Source: an uncultured Pseudomonadota bacterium (GTDB taxonomy: Bacteria; Pseudomonadota; Alphaproteobacteria; RF32; CAG-239). From it: a stretch of DNA of 64,000 nt. The position numbers were made by a program, and so were the translations under genes. The notes beneath the pieces are model-generated. The model did no database searches and had not been told where the DNA came from. It saw only the letters and a program-made list of their open reading frames with translations. Positions 52,995-64,000 of this stretch are shown here, piece after piece. Numbering within the stretch: the stretch's first letter is position 1; every line of letters starts with the position of its first letter. The stretch lies in NCBI GenBank assembly GCA_949289935.1, contig CASEQD010000001.1, positions 88,934 through 152,933 of the forward strand, given 5' to 3'.

Positions 52995-54794
52995 TTAATC
53001 TGTTTCTGACATAATTTTTTGCCATATCTGCGCCGGAAGACCGCTGCCGCCGATGCCTTTCATCGGCGTGTTGTCATCATTACCCACCCAGACGGCCGCA
53101 ACGTATTTATCGGTAAATCCGACAAACCAGGCATCTCTGTTATCTTGCGAAGTGCCGGTTTTTCCGGCGGCAAAAAACGGCAAACGGGCTCTTTTTCCCG
53201 TTCCTTCATTGATGACTCTTTCCAGCATTTCGGTCATTTCTTCCGCTGCATAGTCAATAATTATACGCGTCGGCTCATCCGGTTCTCTCATATACAACTG
53301 ATAGCCGTCCCGACTGTAAATTTCTTGAATGGCATGCGGCCAGACGGCATAACCGCCGTTTGCCACCGAAGCATAAGCTACGGCCATATCAATTACTTTT
53401 ACTTCAAAAGCCCCCAAAGCCAACGACGGCGTATTTTCTATCGTTGTGGTTATTCCCATACGTTTGGCCTGACGAATGATTTTCGATCGGCCGACGGCTT
53501 CCGACAAATTAATCGTCGCCAGGTTCAAAGATTTTGCCAACGCTGTTTTTAACGTTACTTCGCCATAATATTTTTTATCAATGTTTTGCGGCTTCCATCC
53601 TTTTATGTCAACAGGCACGTCATAAACCACATCATTTGGAGAATAGCCGTTCTCCAGCGCCGTCAGGTAAACAAACATCTTAAACGACGATCCCGGCTGG
53701 CGCAGCGCCTGTGTTGCCCGGTTAAACTGACTTTTGTAATAATCCACGCCACCAACCATGGCTTTAACCGCTCCCTGCTTGTCCAAAACGACGACCGCAC
53801 CCTGAGTAACATTGCGTTTTTTATTGGCTGCAATCATTTCCCGAAGAATTTTTTCGGCTTTTTCCTGAAGGTTCTGATCCAATGTTGTGGCAACATAGAT
53901 ATCGACGTCCCGTTCGCCGATATAATCATTTACTTCGCCATACACCCAGTCGGCAAAATATTCTCCGCCCTCAACTTTGTAAGAGACATCTTCTCCGATT
54001 TTCATTTTCAGGGCATTTTTACGCTGTTCATCGGTTATTTTGTCGTTTTTTACCATATTATCAAGGACAACGGCCGCCCGTTCGCGCGCCCGTTCCTCAC
54101 CCGCAATCGGATTATAACGCGACGGCGCTTTTAACATACCGGCAATTATTGACGCTTCAAGCAAGTTCAAATCCCGGGAAGATTTTTGAAAATATTTTTG
54201 AGAAGCCGCTTCTATACCATATGTTCCCGAACCAAGATAAACTCTGTTCAAATAGAGCGTGAGGATTTGTTCTTTGCTGAGTTTGTTTTCCAGCCAAAAA
54301 GCCAAAAGAAGTTCCTGAACTTTGCGCTTTATGGTTTTGTTTGAAGTCAGGAAAAGATTTTTTGCAACCTGCTGGGTTATGGTCGATCCTCCCTGCACAT
54401 AGCTCCGGTGCCACAGATTGACAATCATGGCCCGCGTGAAACTGACAATATCAAAGCCAAAATGAGAATAGAAACGCCGGTCTTCCGTTGAAATAACGGC
54501 ATCCGCCACATAAGGCGGCAATTCTTCAAGCGGCACAACTTCCGAATAAACATTTCCGAAGCTTTGAATTTCATTGCCGTTTTCGGCAATAATCATGGTT
54601 GAAGGCTGCCGGGTGCGGTTTATGGCTTTTTCCATATCCGGAAGCGTGAAAAAACACCAGGCAACATATGTCCCTAAAGTTATCACCAAAAACATAAAAA
54701 ATTTAAACAGCAGCCAAAACATTTTAACTCTTTGTTTTGACTCTCTTTTTTTTGTTTTTTTCTTGTTTTTCTTATGGTTAGCTTTTTTTGCCAC
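52995..54794 (-). CDS. Class A penicillin-binding protein (PBP1A family), short form
   Basis: 599 residues, shorter than E. coli PBP1A (about 850). A Lys-rich cytoplasmic start, one TM (FKFFMFLVITLGTYVAWCFF), glycosyltransferase-51 domain with AVISTEDRRFYSHFGFD, GGSTITQQVAKNLFL and KVQELLLAFWLE, then the transpeptidase domain with SSFK, SLN and KTGTSQ motifs. It polymerises and cross-links peptidoglycan. It is divergent from the RHH-polA pair. Confidence 0.93.
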   Translation of the reverse strand: MAKKANHKKNKKKTKKRESKQRVKMFWLLFKFFMFLVITLGTYVAWCFFTLPDMEKAINRTRQPSTMIIAENGNEIQSFGNVYSEVVPLEELPPYVADAVISTEDRRFYSHFGFDIVSFTRAMIVNLWHRSYVQGGSTITQQVAKNLFLTSNKTIKRKVQELLLAFWLENKLSKEQILTLYLNRVYLGSGTYGIEAASQKYFQKSSRDLNLLEASIIAGMLKAPSRYNPIAGEERARERAAVVLDNMVKNDKITDEQRKNALKMKIGEDVSYKVEGGEYFADWVYGEVNDYIGERDVDIYVATTLDQNLQEKAEKILREMIAANKKRNVTQGAVVVLDKQGAVKAMVGGVDYYKSQFNRATQALRQPGSSFKMFVYLTALENGYSPNDVVYDVPVDIKGWKPQNIDKKYYGEVTLKTALAKSLNLATINLSEAVGRSKIIRQAKRMGITTTIENTPSLALGAFEVKVIDMAVAYASVANGGYAVWPHAIQEIYSRDGYQLYMREPDEPTRIIIDYAAEEMTEMLERVINEGTGKRARLPFFAAGKTGTSQDNRDAWFVGFTDKYVAAVWVGNDDNTPMKGIGGSGLPAQIWQKIMSETD

Positions 54795-54804
54795 GGTTTT
54801 TTCC

Positions 54805-54833
54805 TTGCGTCGAATCCTGTTTCAGCGTATATA
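54805..54833 (+). promoter_or_regulatory. Promoter for the RHH protein and polA
   Basis: TTGCGT, 17-base spacer, TATATA, 30 bases before the RHH gene start. Confidence 0.5.
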
Positions 54834-54863
54834 TAATATCGTAAACAGGTTAAGGAAAATTTT

Positions 54864-55064
54864 ATGAATCATATTTCCGTTGACATCAGCGGTGAAATTT
54901 ATTCCCGTTTGAAAGAAATTGCCCGGGAAGAAGGCTGCAGCCCGGAAGAGTGTCTGACGACCGCACTGACAGAATATATTGTTTCCCGGCAAGACAATTA
55001 TCTGACAGATATGAATGCCGTCAACAGGGTTGAACGTGCTTTTTTTCTTTCTGCCGGAGAATAA
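54864..55064 (+). CDS. Small ribbon-helix-helix-like protein upstream of polA
   Basis: 66 residues. The start HISVDISGEIYSRLKEIAREEGCSPEECLTTALTEYIVSRQ has one beta strand and two helices, the CopG/Arc ribbon-helix-helix pattern. It could be a DNA-binding regulator or an antitoxin lacking its toxin; no toxin-like gene is adjacent. Confidence 0.55.
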   Translation: MNHISVDISGEIYSRLKEIAREEGCSPEECLTTALTEYIVSRQDNYLTDMNAVNRVERAFFLSAGE

Positions 55065-55097
55065 GTTTCTGTTTTTTATTTTTATCTGCAGGTGATT

Positions 55098-57875
55098 ATG
55101 ACCAAAAAAGTTTGTCTGATAGACGGATCCGGATATATTTTCCGGGCATTCTACGGTTTGCCAATGATGACTTCTCCGGAAGGAACGCCGGTTAATGCCG
55201 TGTATGGTTTTACCAATATGTTTTTGAAACTGACAACCCAGATTAAATGTGATTATTGTCTGGTTTTATTTGACGCCAAAAGGAAAAATTTCAGAAACGA
55301 TTTCTTTGCCGAATATAAAGGAACCCGCAAGGATATTCCCGAAGAGCTGATTCCACAGTTTCCGATTATCCGGGAAGCCGTTGATGCATTAAATCTCAAT
55401 TATCTGGAAATGGAAGGCTATGAAGCCGATGATTTGATTGCCACTTATGCCCGACAAGCCACGGACAAAGGATATGAAGCGGTGGTTGTTTCCGCAGACA
55501 AAGATCTGATGCAGCTTATCCGTCCCGGCGTGGAATATTATGATCCGATGAAAGACAAATTTTTTACACCAGAAGACGTAAAAGAAAAATTCGGCGTTTA
55601 TCCCGAGAGGGTCGTTGATGTTCAGGCTCTGGCCGGCGACAGCACGGACAATGTTCCGGGAGTTCCGGGAATCGGCTTAAAAACGGCGGCCGAGCTCGTC
55701 AACCTGTTCGGTTCGCTGACGGAAGTCCTTGACCATGCAGCAGAAATCAAGCAGAACAAACGTCGTGAAACTTTGCTGAACAACCGGGAAAACGCCGAAA
55801 TTTCTTTAAAACTTGTTACATTGAAAGACAATGTTCCGGTTGAGCATGATATTGAAACTTTTCACTGCAAAAAGCCTGATATTGATGTTTTACAGGCTTT
55901 TGCCGACAAATATACTTTTCGCACGCTGAAACCAAGGCTGCAAAAATGGGCTGAAGAAATGTGCTGCCGACCCAATTATGCCGAAACAGGCAAAGACGCA
56001 TCCGAAGCACCGAAAACAATACCCGAGCCTCAAAAAAATTATGAGCTCGTACAAGATGAAGAAACTTTAAAAAAATGGATATCTTTGATAAAGAAACAAC
56101 GTTTGTTTGCTTTTGATACCGAAACAGACGGACTCAATCCTTTTTTTAACAAAATTGTCGGCATGTCGATGGCCGTTGCTCCGGGACGAGCCTGTTATAT
56201 TCCGATTGCGCACGAGCTTTCCTCAGGCGGCGATTTGTTCAGCAATTCGGAAAAAAAACAGGTTTTGAGCCAGCTTTCGCCGGAAATTCTAAAAAAACAT
56301 CTGCTACCGCTGTTTGTTTCAAAATCTATTTTAAAAATCGGGCATAACGCTAAATTTGACATGCATTTTCTTGCTCAGATTTTCGGCAGAGACGTTGAGA
56401 TTTTTCCTTTGGACGACACCTGCGTCATGTCTTATGATCTGGACGGCTCAGACCACGGACACAGTCTGGATGAGCTTTCCGAATTGTTTTTGGGACACAA
56501 GATGATCAGTTATGAAGAGGTTTGCGGCAGCGGCAAAAACAAAATAACCTTTGACGCCGTCCCTCTTGACAAGGCGCTGGATTATGCCGCCGAAGACGCC
56601 GATATCACCCTACGGCTCTATTTTTTATTCAAACCGCGGCTGCCCAAAGAGAAAAAAGCTTTTATTTACGAGCATTTTGACCGGCCTTTAATTCATACAT
56701 TAAAGAAAATGGAAGATACCGGCATTATGGTTGATGCAACGGCATTGCGACAGCTGAGCACTGAATTTTCGGGCAATATAAGCAACATTGAGCAGGAAAT
56801 TTATAAACTGGCCGGCGAAGAGTTTAATCTGGGCTCACCCAAACAAATCGGGCATATTTTGTTTGACAAACAGAATATCAAAGGCAAAAAAACCGCTACC
56901 GGCGCCTGGCAAACCGGGGCTGATGTTTTGGAAAAACTTGCGGAAGAAGGAAATGAAATTGCAAAAAAAATTCTGGACTGGCGCGGTTTTTCAAAACTGA
57001 AAAGCACTTATACCGACTCGCTTTTGGATTTGCTTGACCGAAATAACCGCGTACATACAACTTTTTCACAGACGGTTGTCAATACCGGCCGACTGGCCTC
57101 ATCCAATCCGAATTTGCAAAATATTCCGGTTCGCAGCGAAGAAGGCAAAAAAATCAGAGCCTGTTTCGCAGCCCGGAAAGGCTATAAAATTATTTCTTCA
57201 GATTATTCCCAGGTTGAGCTCCGGCTGATGGCCAGCGTGGCCGGCGTTAAAGCCCTGAAAGAAGCGTTTGCCCACGGGGCGGATATTCATGCCGCAACGG
57301 CCTCCCGGGTTTTCGGCGTGCCAAGAGATGAAGTTACGCCGGATTTGCGTCGTCATGCCAAAGCTATTAATTTCGGCATTATTTACGGAATTTCCCAATT
57401 CGGGCTGGCGCGGCAAATCAATGTCAGCAATGAGGAAGCCAAAGCTTATATCGACGCTTATTTCAGAGAAATGCCTGAAATTAAAACTTTTATGAAAGAA
57501 ACAATCGCGTTTGCCCACAGCAACGGTTATGTCGAAACACCGTTCGGCCGGAAATGTACAATTTTGGGAATTAACGACCGCAACAAGCGCGTTGTCGCAA
57601 ATGCCGAACGGGCAGCCATTAACGCGCCAATTCAGGGCGGCGCTGCTGATATTATCAAGCTGGCGATGAACAAAGTTATGTCTGCTTTGGAAGAAAACGG
57701 CATGGAAACCAAAATGCTGTTGCAAGTTCATGACGAACTGGTATTTGAAGCACCGGAAGCCGAGGTTGAGAAAGCTTCCGCCCTGATTAAACAAATTATG
57801 GAACATGTGGTTGATTATGACGTGCCGCTGATTGCCGAAGTCGGAACCGGCAACAACTGGGCCGAGGCGCATTAA
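55098..57875 (+). CDS. polA: DNA polymerase I
   Basis: 925 residues from ATG 55098 (GCAGG; GTG at 55092 is also possible). The 5'-nuclease domain (CLIDGSGYIFRAFYGLP, YEADDLIATYA, DSTDNVPGVPGIGLKTAAELV) is complete, the 3'-5' exonuclease retains FAFDTETDGLNP and LDYAAEDADITL, and the polymerase shows DYSQVELRLMASVAGV, RRHAKAINFGIIYGIS and LQVHDELVFEAP. All three activities are therefore probably intact. Confidence 0.97.
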   Translation: MTKKVCLIDGSGYIFRAFYGLPMMTSPEGTPVNAVYGFTNMFLKLTTQIKCDYCLVLFDAKRKNFRNDFFAEYKGTRKDIPEELIPQFPIIREAVDALNLNYLEMEGYEADDLIATYARQATDKGYEAVVVSADKDLMQLIRPGVEYYDPMKDKFFTPEDVKEKFGVYPERVVDVQALAGDSTDNVPGVPGIGLKTAAELVNLFGSLTEVLDHAAEIKQNKRRETLLNNRENAEISLKLVTLKDNVPVEHDIETFHCKKPDIDVLQAFADKYTFRTLKPRLQKWAEEMCCRPNYAETGKDASEAPKTIPEPQKNYELVQDEETLKKWISLIKKQRLFAFDTETDGLNPFFNKIVGMSMAVAPGRACYIPIAHELSSGGDLFSNSEKKQVLSQLSPEILKKHLLPLFVSKSILKIGHNAKFDMHFLAQIFGRDVEIFPLDDTCVMSYDLDGSDHGHSLDELSELFLGHKMISYEEVCGSGKNKITFDAVPLDKALDYAAEDADITLRLYFLFKPRLPKEKKAFIYEHFDRPLIHTLKKMEDTGIMVDATALRQLSTEFSGNISNIEQEIYKLAGEEFNLGSPKQIGHILFDKQNIKGKKTATGAWQTGADVLEKLAEEGNEIAKKILDWRGFSKLKSTYTDSLLDLLDRNNRVHTTFSQTVVNTGRLASSNPNLQNIPVRSEEGKKIRACFAARKGYKIISSDYSQVELRLMASVAGVKALKEAFAHGADIHAATASRVFGVPRDEVTPDLRRHAKAINFGIIYGISQFGLARQINVSNEEAKAYIDAYFREMPEIKTFMKETIAFAHSNGYVETPFGRKCTILGINDRNKRVVANAERAAINAPIQGGAADIIKLAMNKVMSALEENGMETKMLLQVHDELVFEAPEAEVEKASALIKQIMEHVVDYDVPLIAEVGTGNNWAEAH

Positions 57876-58011
57876 ATATTTTTTTATTTACAATATTCTT
57901 CAGATAAAATTTATTTTCTTTCCTATTTTTTACTTCAGAGGAAGGATAATGTTTTTAGTTTAGTGATACAAAAAATCCTCTCATTTTTTCACCTCTGCAT
58001 AAAATTAGTTA

Positions 58012-58040
58012 TTGAACAATAGCAAAATCCATGCTACACT
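58012..58040 (+). promoter_or_regulatory. Promoter of secreted paralogue B
   Basis: TTGAAC, 17-base spacer, TACACT with a TGC extension, near-identical to the promoter at 19503-19531, as is the following leader with its GTGGAGGATG site. Confidence 0.75.
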
Positions 58041-58072
58041 AAAACCAGTGATGATAAAGTGTGGAGGATGAA

Positions 58073-58948
58073 ATGCGTGTGTTTCTTTCCGCCGGCAAAA
58101 AGGTGTATTTTACCCTGCTGGCTTCTTCTTTTATGTTTCCGATACAAGTTTTTGCTCAGTGTGTGGATAATGAAGACTGTGTGAGTTTGGGCTATAATAA
58201 AACTTCCTGCAAAACCCCGGGATTAAAATGTCCTTTCGGAGAATATTACTGGTGTCCGAAAGACTGTGAAGACGGTTATGAATGGAAAGACGGCGCCTGT
58301 CAGCCCGAAGAACCTGAAGGCGCCGTTCTCGGCCAGTGTACCGGTTATGCCAAAAACTGTAAAATCGGGCAAATCCTGAATGCCGACGGCAGCTGTTCGG
58401 ATTACCGCGTTAGTGGGGTTGAGCCGGTCGGCGTTGTGGTTTATATCGGCGGGGACGGCTGCGGTCAAGCTTTGGCGCTGCAAGGATTGGGAGAATATAA
58501 ATGGTCAACAGAAAATGTTGATATTCCTGATTTAGCAAATTATAGCAGTGCTCCGACAGAAAATTTTGACAGTTGTGAGAATACGAAGATTGTTATTGAT
58601 TACAGTTCTAAGCAATACGGTGACGGCGCTTCTAAATATTATCCGGCCTTTTGGAAAGTATATAATTACGCCCCATCAACCATGCCGGAAACGAAAGGCA
58701 AATGGTGTTTGCCGGCCGGCGGCGTATCAAACAGTATTAACCAAAACAGAGCTGCTATTGATCTGGGACTGACCAGAATTAACAAAGAAAATATTGGGAA
58801 CTCCCGTTGGTGGACATCATCTGAGAGCAATAGCAGCTTTGCATGGCTTAGTGTTATGGCTGCGGTTGTTGGTGGAGATCAGACAAGGTTATATACAGAC
58901 TATAAAGTCTACGATTTCTACTATGTCCGGCCGGTGATTGAGTTTTAG
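58073..58948 (+). CDS. Secreted Cys-rich protein with DUF1566/Lcl-like C-terminal domain (paralogue B)
   Basis: 291 residues from ATG 58073; GTG 58061 lies within the ribosome site. Signal peptide (VYFTLLASSFMFPIQVFAQ) followed by a shorter Cys-rich part than paralogue A (CVDNEDCVSLGYNKTSC, CPFGEYYWCPKDCEDGYEWKDGACQ). From GQCTGYAKNCKIGQIL onward it matches paralogue A closely, up to GKWCLPAGGV, then diverges in the last 50 residues (SRWWTSSESNSSFAWLS) before rejoining at YVRPVIEF. The pair looks like a duplication including the promoter, with variation concentrated in the N-terminal Cys region and the C-terminal tip. Confidence 0.75.
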   Translation: MRVFLSAGKKVYFTLLASSFMFPIQVFAQCVDNEDCVSLGYNKTSCKTPGLKCPFGEYYWCPKDCEDGYEWKDGACQPEEPEGAVLGQCTGYAKNCKIGQILNADGSCSDYRVSGVEPVGVVVYIGGDGCGQALALQGLGEYKWSTENVDIPDLANYSSAPTENFDSCENTKIVIDYSSKQYGDGASKYYPAFWKVYNYAPSTMPETKGKWCLPAGGVSNSINQNRAAIDLGLTRINKENIGNSRWWTSSESNSSFAWLSVMAAVVGGDQTRLYTDYKVYDFYYVRPVIEF

Positions 58949-58990
58949 GGGATTTTTTCTTCCTTTCAAGAAGGATTCCCTTTTTCTTCC
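58949..58990 (+). terminator. Possible terminator after paralogue B
   Basis: GGGGATTTTTTCTTCCTTTC / AAGAAGGATTCCC can fold imperfectly and is followed by TTTTTCTT. Confidence 0.35.
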
Positions 58991-59044
58991 TGAGACAGGA
59001 GAAGGAAAAGCTGAGCTTATTGTTGAATATCTGTGATTTTTCGC

Positions 59045-59073
59045 TTGGTTTTGAAGGGCAGATGTTGTATGCT
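59045..59073 (+). promoter_or_regulatory. Possible gyrB promoter
   Basis: TTGGTT, 17-base spacer, TATGCT, 35 bases before the gyrB start. Confidence 0.4.
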
Positions 59074-59095
59074 GTGAGCAATGATTTTATGATGA

Positions 59096-61552
<2,457 letters not shown>

Positions 61553-61565
61553 CCTGTTTAGAAAC

Positions 61566-61593
61566 AAAAGCCTCTGAGTTTTCAGAGGCTTTT
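61566..61593. terminator. Bidirectional terminator between gyrB and radC
   Basis: AAAAGCCTCTGA (61566-61577) pairs perfectly with TCAGAGGCTTTT (61582-61593), serving convergent gyrB and radC. Confidence 0.92.
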
Positions 61594-62280
61594 CTATAAT
61601 AAAGTTTTGATACTGTAATAACCGCTGCGACTGATAATTATGTGATCAATCAGCTGGATGTTGATGCTCTTCAAGGCCTGATCAATCTGCCGGGTAATTT
61701 CAATATCCGCATGCGACGGCTTGACATCACCGGACGGATGGTTGTGCGCCATGATAACTGCCGCAGCATTTTTCTCCATGGCCAGCCGGACAACTTCCCG
61801 CGGATGAATGGCAACCTGATTGATTGTGCCCCGCTGCATGATTTCTTCACCAAGCAGTCGAAATTTAACATCAAGAAAAATAAGGCGGAATTCTTCAATA
61901 TCAAGATATCCCATTTCGGAGCGGCAATAATCTATCATCGCATCCCAACAACTGATTACCGGCGCATCAGAACCGGATAAATTCTGCCATGAAAAACGGC
62001 TCGCCGCCTGTTTGACAAGTTTAAGCAAGACTGCGGTATTTTCTTTTATTCCGGGAATTTCCGTCAGGCGGCTTTCATCGGCATTGACAACACCGGCCAG
62101 AGAACCAAACTTTCGTATCAGGTCTTTGGCTATGGGTTTAACATCGCGGCGGGGAAGCGCATATGTCAGCAGAAGTTCTAAAAGTTCATAGTCCGCCATA
62201 TTGCGGCCTTCGCCCCGCATAAACCTTTCCCGCAGGCGGCTGCGGTGCCCCAAATAATCCGGTTTTTCTTCTGTTTTCAT
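61594..62280 (-). CDS. radC: RadC/JAB-domain protein
   Basis: 228 residues from ATG 62280. N-terminal helix-hairpin-helix (LAGVVNADESRLTEIPGIKENTAVLL) and the JAB/MPN domain with catalytic HNHPSGDVKPSHADIEIT and a Glu in LGEEIMQRG. The family was named DNA repair protein RadC, though the role is uncertain; the metal site suggests a hydrolase. Last in a sfsA-map-radC operon. Confidence 0.93.
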   Translation of the reverse strand: MKTEEKPDYLGHRSRLRERFMRGEGRNMADYELLELLLTYALPRRDVKPIAKDLIRKFGSLAGVVNADESRLTEIPGIKENTAVLLKLVKQAASRFSWQNLSGSDAPVISCWDAMIDYCRSEMGYLDIEEFRLIFLDVKFRLLGEEIMQRGTINQVAIHPREVVRLAMEKNAAAVIMAHNHPSGDVKPSHADIEITRQIDQALKSINIQLIDHIIISRSGYYSIKTLL

Positions 62281-62291
62281 CAAAAACCCGT

Positions 62292-63098
62292 TCAGTCTGC
62301 CTTATAAGGCGGTTTATCCCAACCTTTCGGGGAATAAGTAAAGACTTCATATCCGTCGTGCGTTACCCCCAGAGAGTGCTCAAACTGCATAGATAACGAC
62401 TTGTCCCTTGTCACGGATGTCCATCCATCCTTTAAAATCAATGCATCTTTTTTACCCTCGTTTATCATCGGTTCAATCGTGAAAAACATGCCTTCTTCAA
62501 GTACCAGTCCTGTTCCGCGGCGGCCGCAATGCATAACATTCGGGGCATCATGAAACACCTGCCCCAGCCCGTGGCCGCAAAACATATCAACAACAGAATA
62601 GCCGTATTTATGCGCCCACTCTTCAATAACAGCACCTATGTCCCCCAATCTTGCTCCCGGTTTGACGATATCTATGCCGCGCATCATACATTCATAGGTT
62701 ACTTCACACAGGCGTTTGGCCTTTATTTTCGGTTTACCGGCAAAATACATGCGGCTGGTATCACCATACCATCCGTCAACTATTGCCGTTACGTCAATAT
62801 TCAAAGAATCTCCTTCAAGAAGTTTACGATCATAATCCGGTATGCCGTGGCAAATAACGTGATTAATGGAAATACAAACTGACTTCGGATAGCCGTGATA
62901 TCCCAAACAAGCCGGAACAGCTCCTTTTGATATCATAAATTCGCGGCATAAATCGTCAAGTTCACCGGTTGAAACGCCCGGTTGCACATAAGGCGTAATG
63001 TAATCAAGGCATTCTGCCGCGACCTTTCCGGCCTGACGCATTTTTTCAAACTCTTCGGCCGTATGTAAAACAATGCCGTCTTTTCTTCTTATTGACAA
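62292..63098 (-). CDS. map: Type I methionine aminopeptidase
   Basis: 268 residues from TTG 63098 (GGAGAA upstream; no nearby in-frame ATG). Metal-binding residues are in LNIDVTAIVDGWYGDTSRMYFAG, GHGLGQVFHDAPNVMH and GMFFTIEPMINEG, plus a final EHSLGVTHDGYEV. It removes the initiator Met of nascent proteins. sfsA lies 14 bases upstream. Confidence 0.96.
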   Translation of the reverse strand: MSIRRKDGIVLHTAEEFEKMRQAGKVAAECLDYITPYVQPGVSTGELDDLCREFMISKGAVPACLGYHGYPKSVCISINHVICHGIPDYDRKLLEGDSLNIDVTAIVDGWYGDTSRMYFAGKPKIKAKRLCEVTYECMMRGIDIVKPGARLGDIGAVIEEWAHKYGYSVVDMFCGHGLGQVFHDAPNVMHCGRRGTGLVLEEGMFFTIEPMINEGKKDALILKDGWTSVTRDKSLSMQFEHSLGVTHDGYEVFTYSPKGWDKPPYKAD

Positions 63099-63111
63099 AC
63101 TGTTTCTCCGC

Positions 63112-63816
63112 TTAATGTAATATTCTCATTCTTTTTGATATGGATACACTTTTCTCACTGACATTGCAACCGTAACAGCAAAATTTTAACCCGTTTTTTA
63201 CCTCATCATATATTTTTGCCGCAGCAACCGGGCTTTGGCTCCAAACAAAACGTGCATCCATACAATCTTCCCGCGGAACAATAAGACAAACAAATGTTTC
63301 CATCCCTTCCCGCCGCATCCGCCTCAGTTCTTCAAACATTTCCAATTCGAAAAAATTAATAACCGAGGGAAAAACAACTTCCGTTCCCTGTTTGTTGTAT
63401 ATGTTTACGACATAAACACAGGCTTTTATTCCGTTTGCGCCGCTTAGCTCGAAATTTACTCTTTTCAGATCTTCTTCAAAAGGATTTATAAAACGAATGC
63501 ACGTATATTCTCCAAAATCTTCACGCATTATACCGCGGGCAAAGGCTTCCATAAACAAATTATTTTTATATTTATAATTAACAAAAATCAAACTTTCAGA
63601 ATGTTTTACCATTTGACAAATGTATGAAACCCGCCGCCGCTTGTCGGCACTCCGTGTCAAATAAACCGGCATTCCCGGAGCATAAAGCATGTTATGAAAA
63701 TCTGTTTCCGGACATAAAGCCTGAACCATTTCTCCATTTTCCAACTCAACATCAAGTATCAGGTTTTTGTATATTTCCCTGATTGTGCCGGTTATGAGTT
63801 TTTCTTTGTAATTCAC
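63112..63816 (-). CDS. sfsA: SfsA family protein (sugar fermentation stimulation)
   Basis: 234 residues. N-terminal OB-like part (LITGTIREIYKNLILDVELENGEMVQALCPETD) and the nuclease-like core, with FPSVINFFELEMFEELRRMRREG and FVCLIVPREDCMDARFVW in the places of the family's FPDAxxxRGxxHLxxL and VQRxDxxxFxP motifs. The match is looser than usual, for example CLIVPREDC replaces the typical FLVQRxDC. Position before map-radC supports the call. Confidence 0.8.
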   Translation of the reverse strand: MNYKEKLITGTIREIYKNLILDVELENGEMVQALCPETDFHNMLYAPGMPVYLTRSADKRRRVSYICQMVKHSESLIFVNYKYKNNLFMEAFARGIMREDFGEYTCIRFINPFEEDLKRVNFELSGANGIKACVYVVNIYNKQGTEVVFPSVINFFELEMFEELRRMRREGMETFVCLIVPREDCMDARFVWSQSPVAAAKIYDEVKNGLKFCCYGCNVSEKSVSISKRMRILH

Positions 63817-63845
63817 GGCTGCTCCCTATTTTGTTGTGTGAATGT

Positions 63846-63873
63846 ATTTTATCAATTTTTGTATTTTTTTCAA
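63846..63873 (-). promoter_or_regulatory. Promoter for sfsA-map-radC
   Basis: Minus-strand TTGAAA (63873-63868), 16-base spacer, TAAAAT (63851-63846), about 30 bases before the sfsA start. Confidence 0.55.
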
Positions 63874-64000
63874 GAATAAACAGGCGCTTTTTTGTTATGG
63901 CTCCCCGGGAAGGAATTTCCGGGGAAAATTTGTGTCAAAAAAATGTGGGTTGGGGGATGAAATGATAGTTGACTTTTTAGAAATAATAATATAAGATTGA

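Noticed and set aside
54864..55064. Antitoxin of a toxin-antitoxin pair
   Set aside because: No toxin-like gene is adjacent; the next gene is polA, so only an RHH-like call is kept.
63897..63968. Short 23-codon frame after a GC-rich palindrome near the window end
   Set aside because: Too short, no ribosome site, and it overlaps a CCCCGGG/CCGGGG hairpin that may be a terminator or leader; no function can be supported.

Overview
The window reads as a chromosomal segment of a low-to-moderate GC Gram-negative alphaproteobacterium. The strongest evidence is the gene order mutM - enoyl-CoA hydratase - rpsT - dnaA (30.5-35.3 kb), followed by dnaN and recF, and the block rppH - divergent polysaccharide deacetylase - ctpA - envC - gpmI (47.1-52.9 kb) and sfsA - map - radC (61.6-63.8 kb), all of which are familiar alphaproteobacterial arrangements. 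The prepilin style (a GRSMVEMLGVLAIIG core) and a rhodoquinone-type methyltransferase suggest a host- or gut-associated, low-oxygen lineage; that ecological reading is inference.

Layout. 0-3.2 kb: end of a type IVb pilus / type II secretion-like operon (ATPase, inner-membrane platform, pilin-like membrane protein) and a separately promoted major-type prepilin; a second, DotB/TraJ-like ATPase is at 17.4-18.4 kb. 3.2-3.65 kb and 19.57-19.9 kb: two copies of an undescribed-looking intergenic repeat with a 100-bp core at about 96% identity. 3.6-6.0 kb (minus): secreted protein, rsmE, orphan Hpt protein and an RquA-like methyltransferase. 6.1-8.7 kb: cmk-rpsA. 8.7-13.2 kb: small lipoprotein, tRNA-Arg(CCT), M20 deacylase, SH3 protein, histidine phosphatase, nitronate monooxygenase. 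13.2-16.3 kb (minus): a compact VWA - PP2C - kinase operon matching the TerY-P triad, preceded by a 42-residue lipoprotein. 16.4-18.4 kb: thioredoxin-like protein, gpt, DotB-like ATPase. 18.5-19.5 kb: secreted Cys-rich protein with a paralogue at 58.1 kb that has the same promoter. 20-30.5 kb: protein phosphatase, Lon-like protease, TPR protein, degenerate EEP protein, tsaB, PAS protein without kinase domain, J-domain protein and a protein that looks like a degenerate UbiB. 30.5-37.8 kb: the dnaA region with a 1-kb gene-poor gap carrying three 143-145 bp tandem repeats. 37.9-42 kb (minus): accD, lapA-like, ihfB, rmuC, accA. 42.1-46.3 kb: membrane protein, yejA, yejB. 46.3-54.8 kb (minus): hypothetical, rppH, polysaccharide deacetylase-like, ctpA, envC, gpmI, PBP1A-type enzyme. 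54.8-64 kb: RHH protein, polA, secreted paralogue, gyrB, radC, map, sfsA.

Functional themes: replication initiation and repair (dnaA, dnaN, recF, polA, gyrB, mutM, radC, rmuC), fatty-acid precursor synthesis (accA, accD), envelope growth and cell separation (PBP1A, envC, ctpA), surface appendages, and a predicted kinase/phosphatase stress system. The best candidates for something unusual are the RquA-like enzyme together with a UbiB-like pseudokinase at the usual ubiB locus, the membrane-anchored TerY-P triad, the repeat pair, and the tandem array in front of dnaA. No search or alignment was run; family calls come from motifs and length.
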